From Undaria pinnatifida (Eukaryota; Sar; Phaeophyceae; Laminariales; Alariaceae): DNA of 64,000 bases. The DNA lies in contig JABAKD010000011.1 in assembly GCA_012845835.1 (NCBI GenBank), forward strand, positions 808,501 through 872,500. Reading direction: 5' to 3'. The notes beneath the pieces were generated by a model. It saw only the letters and a list, made by a program, of their open reading frames with translations. It was not told the DNA's origin and searched no databases. Of this stretch, positions 38,801 to 50,600 are shown one piece after another (position 1 is the stretch's first letter; every line of letters begins with the position of its first letter). Made by a program: the position numbers and the translations under genes.

Positions 38801-41607
38801 CGGAAACTCCACACCATCGAACATGGTCTGGAACTCCAAGAACGCAGCGTGACCCCCCTCGGCAACAAGAGCTGGCTTCCGCTCCACCCGCCCGTTGCGC
38901 TTCGGGCCGTCGACGGACGTGAACTCGCGACGGATGTTGTTGTCGACCATCAGCCTTTGGAACTCGGCGTTAGTGAATTCGGAGGCGTTGTCAGTGCGAA
39001 GGCATTCCGGCTGCCCGTAGGCATTTACGGCCGCCAGGAAAGTGCGGAAACCGAGGGGGACGGTGGCCGCGCTCTTGTCCGGCAGAAATACCGGCCAGCC
39101 CATGTTGGTGGCGTCGTCGACGATCATCAAACAGTACCGAGCGCCGCCTGTTGACGTCGGCATAGGTCCTGCGAGGTCGGCGTACAGGCGCTGCATCCGC
39201 TTCTCAGCACGGCACGACGTGGACTTAGCGACGGCTTTGCGGATCCCCTTCCCCACGGTATCGTGGGCGTGGACAAGCCAAAGCCGAGAAGTGGAGGAGC
39301 CGGGGGAGCCTACGAGGGCGGGCCGCTTTCCTCGACTATCGACAGCCAGGCGCCGGCCAGCAGCGAACAGCAGGTCGAGTGGCCCACCCTCTTCGTCGCG
39401 CACTCAACGTCTTTAGGCAAGTGACATGCTCTTTCTGTTGGGGGTGGTCTCGTGAGGCCTACAAGGCCTGGGAGTAAGATTCTGATTGGAGATAGTGCTG
39501 CTTCCATCCATTGTACTGGTGATTCTGCTCTCTTTTACAACAAGAGACCCCCTGCCCCCGACGAGAAGTATTCGATCATTGGTGACGGAAAGAAGATGGA
39601 GGTAGAGTTTCTTGGTTGCGTTGATGTAGTGATGCATTGTGCTGAAGACGTAGCAGTGACCTTGAGGAATGTGGCGTTTGTGCCTGGCGTACCTTTCGAC
39701 CTCTGCTCATTCAACGTGATCCAAGAGGAGCACGTCATTACCCTTGACCACGAAGGGGCGCACATGCTCGATGGACGCGTGTTTTTCCGCAAGGAGAAGT
39801 TCGGCAAGTACGTTGAGGCCACTCGAGTAGCGAGACACGAGAAACCCCCTGCACTTGCTGCTGCAGTGTTAAGGCCTGGTAGGCAGAGATGGATAGACAT
39901 CAACGACTTGCACTGCGCCAAGGGAACAGTGCAAGTCGTTGATGTCCATCCATCTCTGCCTACCAGGCCTTAACACTGCAGCAGCAAGTGCAGGGGGTTT
40001 CTCGTGTCTCGCTACTCAAGTGGCCTCAACGTACTTGCCGAACTTCTCCTTGCGGAAAAACACGCGTCCATCGAGCATGTGCGCCCCTTCGTGGTCAAGG
40101 GTAATGACGTGCTCCTCTTGGATCACGTTGAATGAGCAGAGGTCGAAAGGTACGCCAGGCACAAACGCCACATTCCTCAAGGTCACTGCTACGTCGTCAG
40201 CACAATGCATCACTACATCAACGCAACCAAGAAACTCTACCTCCATCTTCTTTCCGTCACCAATGATCGAATACTTCTCGTCGGGGGCAGGGGGTCTCTT
40301 GTTGTAAAAGAGAGCAGAATCACCAGTACAATGGATGGAAGCAGCACTATCTCCAATCAGAATCTTACTCCCAGGCCTTGTAGGCCTCACGAGACCAACC
40401 CCAACAGAAAGAGCATGTCACTTGCCTAAAGACGTTGAGTGCGCGACGAAGAGGGTGGGCCACTCGACCTGCTGTTCGCTGCTGGCCGGCGCCTGGCTGT
40501 CGATAGTCGAGGAAAGCGGCCCGCCCTCGTAGGCTCCCCCGGCTCCTCCACTTCTCGGCTTTGGCTGACCTTGCACTCCGTCGCCCACACCGCCCCCGTC
40601 CCAGTATGGTTCGCCTCCGCCCGCACCGCCCTCGTCCCATTGTTGTGCGCCTCCGCCCACACCGCCCCCGTCCCATTGTTGTGCGCCTCCGCCCACACCG
40701 CCCCCGTCCCATTGCTGTACGCCTCCGCCCATACCGCCCCCGTCCAATTCGTCGCCGTGAATTACGAAGCCAGTTTGGTGCTGAGGCCAAGCTCCCGGTG
40801 GTGGTGGTGGTGGTGCGCTGCTGTAGTGCTCCTGGGGGGGGCGGAGGGCCGTGCGGAGGGGCCGCGACAATGTTTGCATGCATGCGGGTGGGCGGAGCAG
40901 TGCGGCATTGCCTGGCCATGTGACCGTAAGCTCCACAAGTGCTGCAGACCCCCGAAAAAGCGTTCGGCGCTCGACAAATGTCGGACTTGTGCCCGAGGGC
41001 ACCACACCGACCGCACTTGTACACTTCCCCCATGGACGCTCCTGGAGGCGGAGGAGACTCCGGCTGGTACCACCCACTTCCGGTGTTACCTGCCCCACCA
41101 TTGCCCCCCGGCCTCAGCTGGTGCTGGGGCTGCTGCTGCGGCTGGGGTGGGTGCTGCTGCTGCTGCTGGTGCTGGTAACTATGGCCTGCACCCCCACGGT
41201 GCTGCTGTTGCCCTCCCCCCAACTGCTGCTGCTGCTGCTGCCCATACGGCCGCTGCTGCTGCTGCTGTTGCTGCCCAAACGGCCGCTGCTGCTGCTGCTG
41301 TTGCTGCCCAAACGGCCGCTGCTGCTGCTGCTGTTGCTGCCCATACGGCCGCTGTTGCTGCTGCTGTTGCTGCCCATACGGCCGCTGCTGCTGCTGCTGT
41401 TGCTGCCCAAACGGCCGCTGCTGCTGCTGCTGTTGCTGCCCATACGGCCGCTGCTGCTGCTGTTGCTACCCATACGGCCGCTGTTGCTGCTGCTGTTGCT
41501 GCCCATACGGCCGCTGCTGCTGCTGCTGTTGCTGTCCATACGACCGCTGCTGCTGCTGCTGTTGCTGCCCATACGGCCGCTGCTGCTGCTGTTGCTGCCC
41601 ATACGAC

Positions 41608-41645
<38 letters not shown>

Positions 41646-44600
41646 CCCGGCGCCTAATCTGCCCTGAAAAACCCCCACCGACGGCGAGGGCGTGGGGATC
41701 CGCCAACGGCGCAGCAGCCATTGACACGACCGCCGCTAACTTCCGCTCCTCCAACTCCTTCGTCTTGCGGTTAGCGTGGGAGGTGCGGACGATTCCCTCC
41801 ATCTCCGATCGCGTGAGGCCGGGTCGAAGCAAGCTAGTGCGCTGCTCCACGTCGTAAAACTCGGACGGAAGACGACGTGTGAGTATGCGAACCACGTCGC
41901 GATCCGACTTGCGGATGCCCAATGTGGACAGCACATTGCGCTTCCCTCAGCACGGGCAAAGAACAGCTTGGGGTCCTCATCCCCCTGCATCTCTATGTTC
42001 TCGAAGTCTTTCTCGAGATGATCTCGTTCGGCATCACCCTGCGGCTGATACCAGGCCATCACAGCCTTCCATGCTCCCTCCACCGACCCAGCGGCATGCA
42101 TCCGTTCCTCCACAGGCTGTCCTTGCATGGCTTCCATGAGAAATTCCCATGCCTTCTCGCACTTCTCGACTCTCTGCTGCCCATGAAGATAGATGGATCG
42201 GTTGCGCTCCTCCATCCCTCCTAAGCCCCCGGCTATCCGAATAGGGTCGCTCGTGGGCTCAAGCGCCCCGATCAGACCCCGCGCCGTCAAGAAAGCTTGG
42301 AACCTGTGTGACCACAGGTGCAGCTGACTGCGCCCATCAAACTTGGGCACCCGCATGCTGTTTGGCGACGACAAGATGAGCGCCGGGGGGGTCTGGTGGT
42401 GACGGTAATCTGGCTCCGGCACAGGCTGCCCAGCACTTGCCTGCTGCATGGGCCGCCCGCTCCCCCCAGCGGTACCCGACTGAACATCTGCCTCGGCGGA
42501 CATCCTCAACACTCTCTCCGCTGACAACGCCGCGTCTCGCTCAGCCACCGTCGCGTCTCGCTCAGCCAACGTCGCGTCTCGCTGAGCCAAATTAATCGAC
42601 ACTTCCTCAAGCTGCTGCCGAAGCAGCTCGGCCTCCTCGGCCATAACAACAACCCTTCAGCAAGCTCCGGGCCCGGAAACCCACGATAAGCGTGTTTGGA
42701 TTCGCTTGCTGTATAACGTGTTCTGTGTAACCACGCGGCGTGCCGCTACGGCGTAGATCGAGGAGAGAAGATAAAATACTCGTACACCAGATACCAAATA
42801 CACACCAGGTGGGTCAATACCGTTCTGTCAGAGACCGCACCATATAAACCACACACAGGAGGTAAGCCGCACCTGATTGTCCCCGGCTGCACCACTCACA
42901 TATATACGGGCAGTATCGTTATCATCAAAGCCCGGGTCGTATCATTATCATCATCGACCGCCCCGCGGGGGGGCAGCTCCACACTCCGAGGCATATACCG
43001 AATAATGCCTCGACACATAATACGAAACCCCAGAATATACGAAACCACCAAATATCCGCGGACCCGTATCGAACAACCGCATACCACAAACAAAGTCTCG
43101 CCCCCAGGGAATCGGTCCTCACCCGGCACGTGGTCTGAAAAAGCTCCTCTTCTTCGATCTCTGAAGCAAGGAACACACGCGCGAGTAGCCTCAAGCACCT
43201 ACGGAATAGGCTGGTCTGCAAGGAGGGAGGTTCGTAGCGAACATGTCAGGAAACGGCCAGTCGGCGGAAAAAGTCCTGCGGTCAAGGGCATAAAACCGAT
43301 CGTTCCAGACTAAAATATAGTAGTTTGGCGTCAGTCAAGGTAAACTGTTGGATAATTGCCGTCAGGTCGGTTAGGGGCTGACAGTCCCGTCTCCTGTCAT
43401 ATTTGGTATGAGTAGGCAGGACCATGCCCAATTGTATCACAGCACCACATTACCTTTGCGACTATGGTACGTGGTATACCATATGTGTTCATGGTTTCGT
43501 GGCATGTCCTTGACGAATACGGTATGATGCTTGGCACGGTTTTGGTTGAATCGCATAAATCTTGACAGCGGTAGGTCGTGATATGGTTGTGGCTGCAGTG
43601 CACGCTGCTGTTATATTGTATGCGATCGAACTATTTTGTAAAATTATTCCAACAACGTCAGCTGTGAGCTCGACACATTTTAGGATCGGTACTCATCTTT
43701 GCAACCTGCGCGATACACCGACCGCTCGTTTTTACAGATGTGTTACACGTTTAAGACTGGGGGCTGATACAGACACAGGCCACCCTTTGCAGGTCTCTCT
43801 ACTACGCAGGTTCCACGTTGGTCACTCGCTTGTACTAGATAAGCTCTTGTACTATCCCCACACACGCCACGGATGAACTGACCGCGTGCAAATCCGCGAA
43901 GCAAAAGCATCACCCCCTTTTTCCTGTATGCGCATGCCTTCAAAGGCGTGTGAAACCCCTTTTCTGTCATTTCCAGATCTAGATCTTACGCTTTGTTAGG
44001 CTTCCAGGGCAATACCATAACAGTTATCCTTTAAATGCGTATAGTCTAAAACTCCTATTTTGAAAAAAATCTTCCAAACACGTCAGCTATGAGTTCGATA
44101 AATTTAGGGTCGATACTCATCTTTGCAAGCTAGCTGCGTGATATATTTATATTGCCAAAGTAAACATCAACAATAAAAAAGTTATCATTAGACTAGACTA
44201 AAATAGTAGTAGTAGTTGTTCGCACTGATCGAACTATTTGGCCGGCAATTCAGCGTTTACCGGCTGCTTTGTGTGCCATACCATCTTGTGTACAGTACCA
44301 TAGCACCATACCATGCAATGCCACGATGGAAATACACTGGGGAGCTCCTCGCAAAGTTAACCTATATGGTGCGCGACGAACGTTGCGCTGTTTTTGGTTG
44401 CACGAATACGTTTTTTTTTTTGCACCAAAACCTGGCTGTATGTACGGAAACGGAATCTTATTACTATATTGAGGAATGACGTAGTCAAGACCAAAAAATG
44501 GCTCGACGCAAAGTCGACGAGGGAAGAACGTGCTGAATTTTTCTTGCGGCCAAAACGAAGGCACGTCTGTACCGTAGCTGGGAGGCCGGAGAAAAACCTG

Positions 44601-47600
44601 CTCATAGTGACCCGGGATCTGAGTCACGTCTCTAGGGAGGCAGAAGGAGAAAGAAAAAGTGCGGAGATAATAGATGGGATGAGTAAACAAAAAAAACAAA
44701 AAAAAAATGCCTGTGAAAACGTAAAACCAGGGAAATATTTAGGTTTATTTAAGTGTGTATCGTGAGTTCTGATTTCTACAATGATGTGATGTGGTCCTCT
44801 GTGAAAATAAAGGTGGGGGACACAGAGTGCCCCCTGCAGGTCTGCCAATTGAGCAGGTCCTCGGAGAGTACTCACTTTCGTTCCTTCGTAGAGATGTAGC
44901 TTTATTCGTTTCCACCAGAGCCCGGGATAGCTTCTGAGATCGGAGGCGCGTGCCTCCGATCTAATTCCTAACTTCCCCGAATATAAACCGCCAACCTTAT
45001 CATACGAAACCCATTCAAATGATCTCAAATTCGGATACCTACAGGCCTTTCGAGGCCGTATCTTAACACTAGCCCACCCTGATGAGTCGCATATGCAGAA
45101 ATATGGGAGATTCGGGGAAACTCCGGTTCTACGAACTAGACCATGAGTCAAAGATGCGGCTCCTCAAACCCCACTCCCACACCTCTAACCGTCTGGCTAT
45201 GGAGCCAGGAACACGCGAAGAAAAGCAGTAGAAAGAAAAGCAGACCCTACAGCAAGGCAATAGTCACCCATCAAAAACCTGCCGCATGCCGCCGGGGTGG
45301 CGGGGGGGGCAGAAAAGGCTCTAGAACCTGCCGCATGCCGCCGGTGTGGCGGGGGGGGCAGGAAAGGCTCTGCGGTAAACCAACCACAGAGAAAGTACTA
45401 TGGCGAGGCGAGCCCTCGTCGATATGGAGGGGAACACAGGCGCTAACACAAGGGAGAAGTCATGCGAAAAACCTCCCGCGGGCCATCGGCAAGGCGGGGG
45501 GTTAGACGAGGAAACGACGAATACCCGGGATGGAAGTTGTCAACACATACTGCCCCGCTAGGGGAGGAAGTATTTAGACGACAAAAAAAAAACAAAGCAG
45601 AACAAATACAACACACAAAACATAAAAGAAGACACACAGACCCGTACACTGGTTGACCCGGCTCTGGACTGAGGGGGGCGTCGGCAGGGCGACGACGCCA
45701 CATGTGAAATTAAAGGTGGGGGACACAGAGTGCCCCCTGCAGGTCTGCCAATTGAGCAGGTCCTCGGAGAGTACTCACTTTCGTTCCTTCGTAGAGATGT
45801 AGCTTTATTCGTTTCCACCAGAGCCCGGGATAGCTTCTGAGATCGGAGGCGCGTGCCTCCGATCTAATTCCTAACTTCCCCGAATATAAACGGCCAACCT
45901 TATCATACGAAACCCATTCAAATGATCTCAAATTCGGATACCTACAGGCCTTTCGAGGCCGTATCTTAACACCTCCGTAATAATAGCCGGCAACTCAGCA
46001 CTGCCAGCAGTGTGTTATGTACCGTGCGACCTCGAGCTCGATTATCGCAAAACTTTGCAACCGATTTTGACACCAAGTATTTTGTCGTGGGCAAGTCGAC
46101 AAATGGGACGTACATGAGATCGTGTGTGCCGCAAGGACAGTGAAGTTCATAGCGCGCACGAAAATTGGATTTTGATGTATACTGAAAATTCGGTATATCA
46201 CAATAGTGATATTTTGATATGTAGAAAGTTAGATGCGATAGTGATATCGATATGATATATGGAAACGTTCGACACGATATTCGACACTATAAGTAACATG
46301 CTTCGAAAGTCGTTGTTGTTGTGCTCGCATTAACTCGCCAATACAAGTCCGTGGTCACAGGACAGGCTCTAGTCACTCTGCAGTGGAAGAATACCCCAGA
46401 GAGAAAAAACTCAAAACAAAGCCAACGTGGTACACGTATGGTAACGTATTTTATTTATTTTATAAAAATTAAAACACACTCCAGCTGTGAGATCGAACAT
46501 TTTGTCGAAACTCATCTTTGCAAGCTGTGTGTGATACTCCGATCGCGCGTATTACGGGTTGTGTGTCCTCATTAAGGATATAGGTCGGCGACTCCCCTTG
46601 CAACTACAGCGTAGCTACCAGGGTCAACAGGGTGATGTTAGGCAGTCTGTGCGCGGAAACTGAAAAAAAAAAATAACGTTTTTGAGGGGGACAAAATCTG
46701 ACAGCTGTGGAAGGAAATGCATCAGTTTATCACGTGAATCCTGTAAGTCGAATATCCGGTGAGGGGAGGGCGGAGTTTTTAAGGACGTGGGGGCCTGATT
46801 TTGATCAAAAGGGGGGCGGGAGGGGGGGAAGGGGACGGGTGGGGCAGGTCTATTTGTGCGTGGAAACTATAAAGAGTTCTTGTGGGGGAGGGGGAGGAAT
46901 GTGGCGGGGGGGGGGCGGGGGCGGGGGGGGAGAGCTTTAGGTCGCATAGATGTAGGGGTTGGCTATACGCGTGGTGCTAGTTCTAGGCGATGGTGCGGGT
47001 GGTGGGTGAAGGACGGGGCGTTGGGGACGGGGGTGGGTGGGAATTGCAGCAGCGGCATGGACGGCTCTGAAACGATAACGAGGCGATATCCAGGGCGTGG
47101 AAGTGTTTATTACTCTGGCGGATTTCGATATTAGGTGGGGCGTTTATGCAAGAGGAAACGAGGGGAACAAGAAATAATAATTAAAAAAGAAAAAAAAAAA
47201 GAAAAAAATGGCGGGGGAGGGGGGGGGGGGGAAGGGTTTTCGAGAGGTTTAGTTCACATAAATATATATAAAATCATTCCTTGAATATCGAGTCATTCCT
47301 TGGTGTCATGGACTTTGGTCAGGAGTTTTTTGTCTCGGCCTAAGTATGCGATTCGCGGAACTGGAATTCTCGGTCGAACATGGCTTGGTTCGAGCGCCGC
47401 CTCCGGGGGGCGGCTCCAACGCCCCTCGCCCTGCCGTGTCCGTTCCGCACATCGACGTGAACGCGGACGGGTGCCGAGCGAGACGAGCGAGTGTCGAGGA
47501 GGAATTTTGGAAAAATCGTTGAATCTTAATGGCTGCAACGCCTGAATGATTTACAAAATTGGCATCATTTCCAAACCGTACGTGATAATGTTTGGAATTT

Positions 47601-50600
47601 TGCGGTGGCATACTCTCGAGCGTTAGTTTCTTTGCTGTACTTTTTTACTAGTTCGTTTGGTTTCTTGCTCGGCATTTTATTGCTTTTGTTTCTGCTCGTT
47701 TTGCCAGCTGGAAATTCAATTTTTTAGTGTGGGTTCACCTAAAACGTGACACGAGTTACCGACGATATCCAGCAACTTCTCGACACAAATTACCGACCGC
47801 AAAACGTTTCGTGACAAAATAACTCCCAAACCATGGAATCATGACATTTTCATGTAACAAAATCTCGAGACAAAACCAAGCAGGTAGAGCCATCTCTTCG
47901 GCCTTTGGCCCTGGCTTTAGCATGGCCGCTGACACTCCAGGCAGCCTCTGCTGTAGGCATGAACGAGTGCGGTTGATTCGCAGCGAACTATCCCGCTGTG
48001 CTCGCTGCTATGTGGCCGTTGTCCACGCCATTTCATGTCACCTCCCTTCTGTTTTGAGCTCGTCGTCGTGCCGTCGAGGTACGAGGAAACCCTTACGTAC
48101 TGGGTGAGAACAGCAGTATGTACGACGAGCATGAACGCCAACTGACGACATTGGCAAACACACAACATCAGGTGCAGCAGCAGTAGCCGAAGGGCGAAAC
48201 TTCTAGCACATACTGCAGCAACTAGTAGCAACCAGAACCACAGCAGATAGCTCAAAGTGCAGTACGAGTGCCGTTGGCAAGTTTAGTCGTACACGAATCA
48301 CTCTGTCCCATATATAACAGAATCTCGAGACAAAACCAAGCAGGTAGAAGAGCCGTCTCTTCGGCCTTTGGCCCTGGCTTTAGCACGGCCGCTGACACTC
48401 CAGGCAGCCTCTGCTGTAGGCATGAACGAGTGCGGTTGATTCGCAGCGAACTATCCCGCTGTGCTCGCTTCTATGTGGCCATTGTCCATGCCATTTTATG
48501 TCACATCCCTTCTGTTTTGAGCTCGTCGTCGTGCCGTCGAGGTACGAGGAAACCCGTACGTACTGGGTGAGAACAGCAGTATGTACGACGAGCATGAACG
48601 CCAACTGACAACATTGACAAACACACAACATCAGGTGCAGCAGCAGTAGCCGAAGGGCGAAACTTCTAGCACATACTGCAGCAACTAGTAGCAACCAGAA
48701 CCACAGCAGATAGCTCAAAGTGCAGTACGAGTGCCGTTGGCAAGTTTAGTCGTACACGCATCACTCTGTCCAATATATAACAACCGTTTTATGTTCTTAT
48801 TGAAAGAGAAAAAAAAAATTACATTTCCTGTAAGAATGATACGTCGTACGAGCGGACGCTCTGATTCTGGTGTGTTGCTGCCGTGATACCATGGAGCACA
48901 CCGCATGTTTTACCCAAACAAGAGCCAACAAGAGGCAGCGCACAGGGGCCCCCAACACAGAGACACGTGACAACCACAGCCAGCTGTCGATCGCGTAATT
49001 CGCCGGTAGTCCGTGCTTCGGTGGGTGTATCGGAAGTCGTTCGTAGTACTGCTGTAGATCGTCGAAAAACCACGTGGCATCGTTCTGGTGGCAGACTCGC
49101 CAGTAGACCCCCCAATTTTTTTTTACCTTTTCTTTTGCTTGGCCCCATGCACCCATTTCCTTTCCTTTCTCTTTGTTTCTTTTTGCCAATTGACTTGCGT
49201 CTGTTGTGCGTATGCGTAGTGATAGATACCACGTGTAATATATGCGTGTTAGTCTTTCTTGGGTGGCAAGCGGTATAGTCGGTTTTTCCAGGCGCGAGTA
49301 ATGAGACGTATGCACCAGCATGGACCTGGCACATCGTAGACTGACTCCCGATTTCACTTTTATATGTTTCTGGTGGAGGCATAAATTGCGTCAGCTATGA
49401 TTCATGCGTGTACCACCTTTCGTTTGTGTTTTTCCCCTAGGGCGTTCCTCAGCTCCAGAGTGACTGGAGCCTGTCCTGTGACCACGGACTTGATTATTCG
49501 AGTTAATGTGAGAACGACAACAACAACAACAACAACAACAACAACGGAAATATTGCCTGTTTCTTGACCTTTCAGCTGCTTCCTGCAAATTTGGTTTTTC
49601 TGCCAACACGATTTTGAACCTTTTCGCGATGTTTCTTCCTTTTTGTCTATTAATAGTAAGTTGAACCTCCTACCATTTATTTGCCGCAAATTTGCCGCCT
49701 GTGCATTGGTTGTGGAACGGTCCAGCTTTAGCTTTTCTTTGATTCGCACCAGTTGGTTTGTACTTGACGAAGCTTCATCGGCTGAGATCTGGGCTTGGCT
49801 CATCAGCTCGACACCGCCCAGCACCCCATCGCAGCCCTATAGCTTACAGCAACGAAGCGCCGTCCAGTGCAGCAGAGCGAAGCGCTATGCTTTGCCGTGC
49901 TCTGCCGTCGCGGTCGTTCGTTATTCATGATATCTAAAACTCCGCGTACGCTGATATTTAGGTATTTGGCGTTTTAGTCTATACATATCGCGTCAACCAT
50001 CGTAATATCATACAATATGGGGGAGGGAATGTTATCTCTATGCAAAGATCCTGTTTTGTTTTAATCAATTGTCAGCCGGCCGCCCCGGTGGTCTATTAAT
50101 AATAGTGGTTTTACCCTCGAATACTACTCACGTTTGGTTGTCCTTGAGTTCGACACCCACCACGACGAGATTTGACTTTATTTGCAAAAATGCAAAAAAA
50201 AAAACAGGGATCAACTGCTGAGAGCGCCTAGCAGCGTGGGTTGGTTCGACGCGAGTCGACGAGGGAAGAAAATGCTGGATTCTCCTCGCGGTAGAAATGA
50301 AAGCACGTGCCGAAGTGGGGAGGGAGGAGGAGGGCCCGCTATGTGACCCCGGATCTGAGTTACTACTGGGAGGGAGCGCGAGTAGTGCGGGGATAATACA
50401 TGGGATGAAGAAAAAAAAATGTTGCAAAGGTATATTTTTATTGCTACCAGTAAATAATATGTCAGTCTCTAGGAAATACGCACGGCACTATCAGCAGTCG
50501 TCATGGTAGAGACACTCCGGATATTATGCATTGAGGGGACGCGTCCGATTTCGACAACGTGAAAGCCCCCGCGAAGAAAAGACAGCAGACACACATATCC

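Larger units (their letters stand above)
35246..43092 (-). mobile_element. Ty1/Copia LTR retrotransposon, broken, in GGT intron 6
   Basis: The LTRs are 35246-35645 and 42693-43092 (400 bp each, TGTTTG...CAAACA). They differ at roughly nine places by eye, so insertion is fairly recent but not new. The 5-bp target duplication AAGTC is present (35241-35245 and 43093-43097). On the minus strand the order is gag (42644 to about 40400), protease, integrase (39403-37817) and reverse transcriptase/RNase H (37744-36392), the Copia order. The element looks broken, with a handful of breaks and an internal 640-bp inverted repeat. A non-coding stretch with short repeats (35650-36390) precedes the 3' LTR. 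Confidence 0.96.

Noticed and set aside
41179-41934. Poly-Ala and poly-Leu frames near 41.2-41.9 kb as a host gene
   Set aside because: They are alternative frames of the Q-rich repeat in the Copia gag region.
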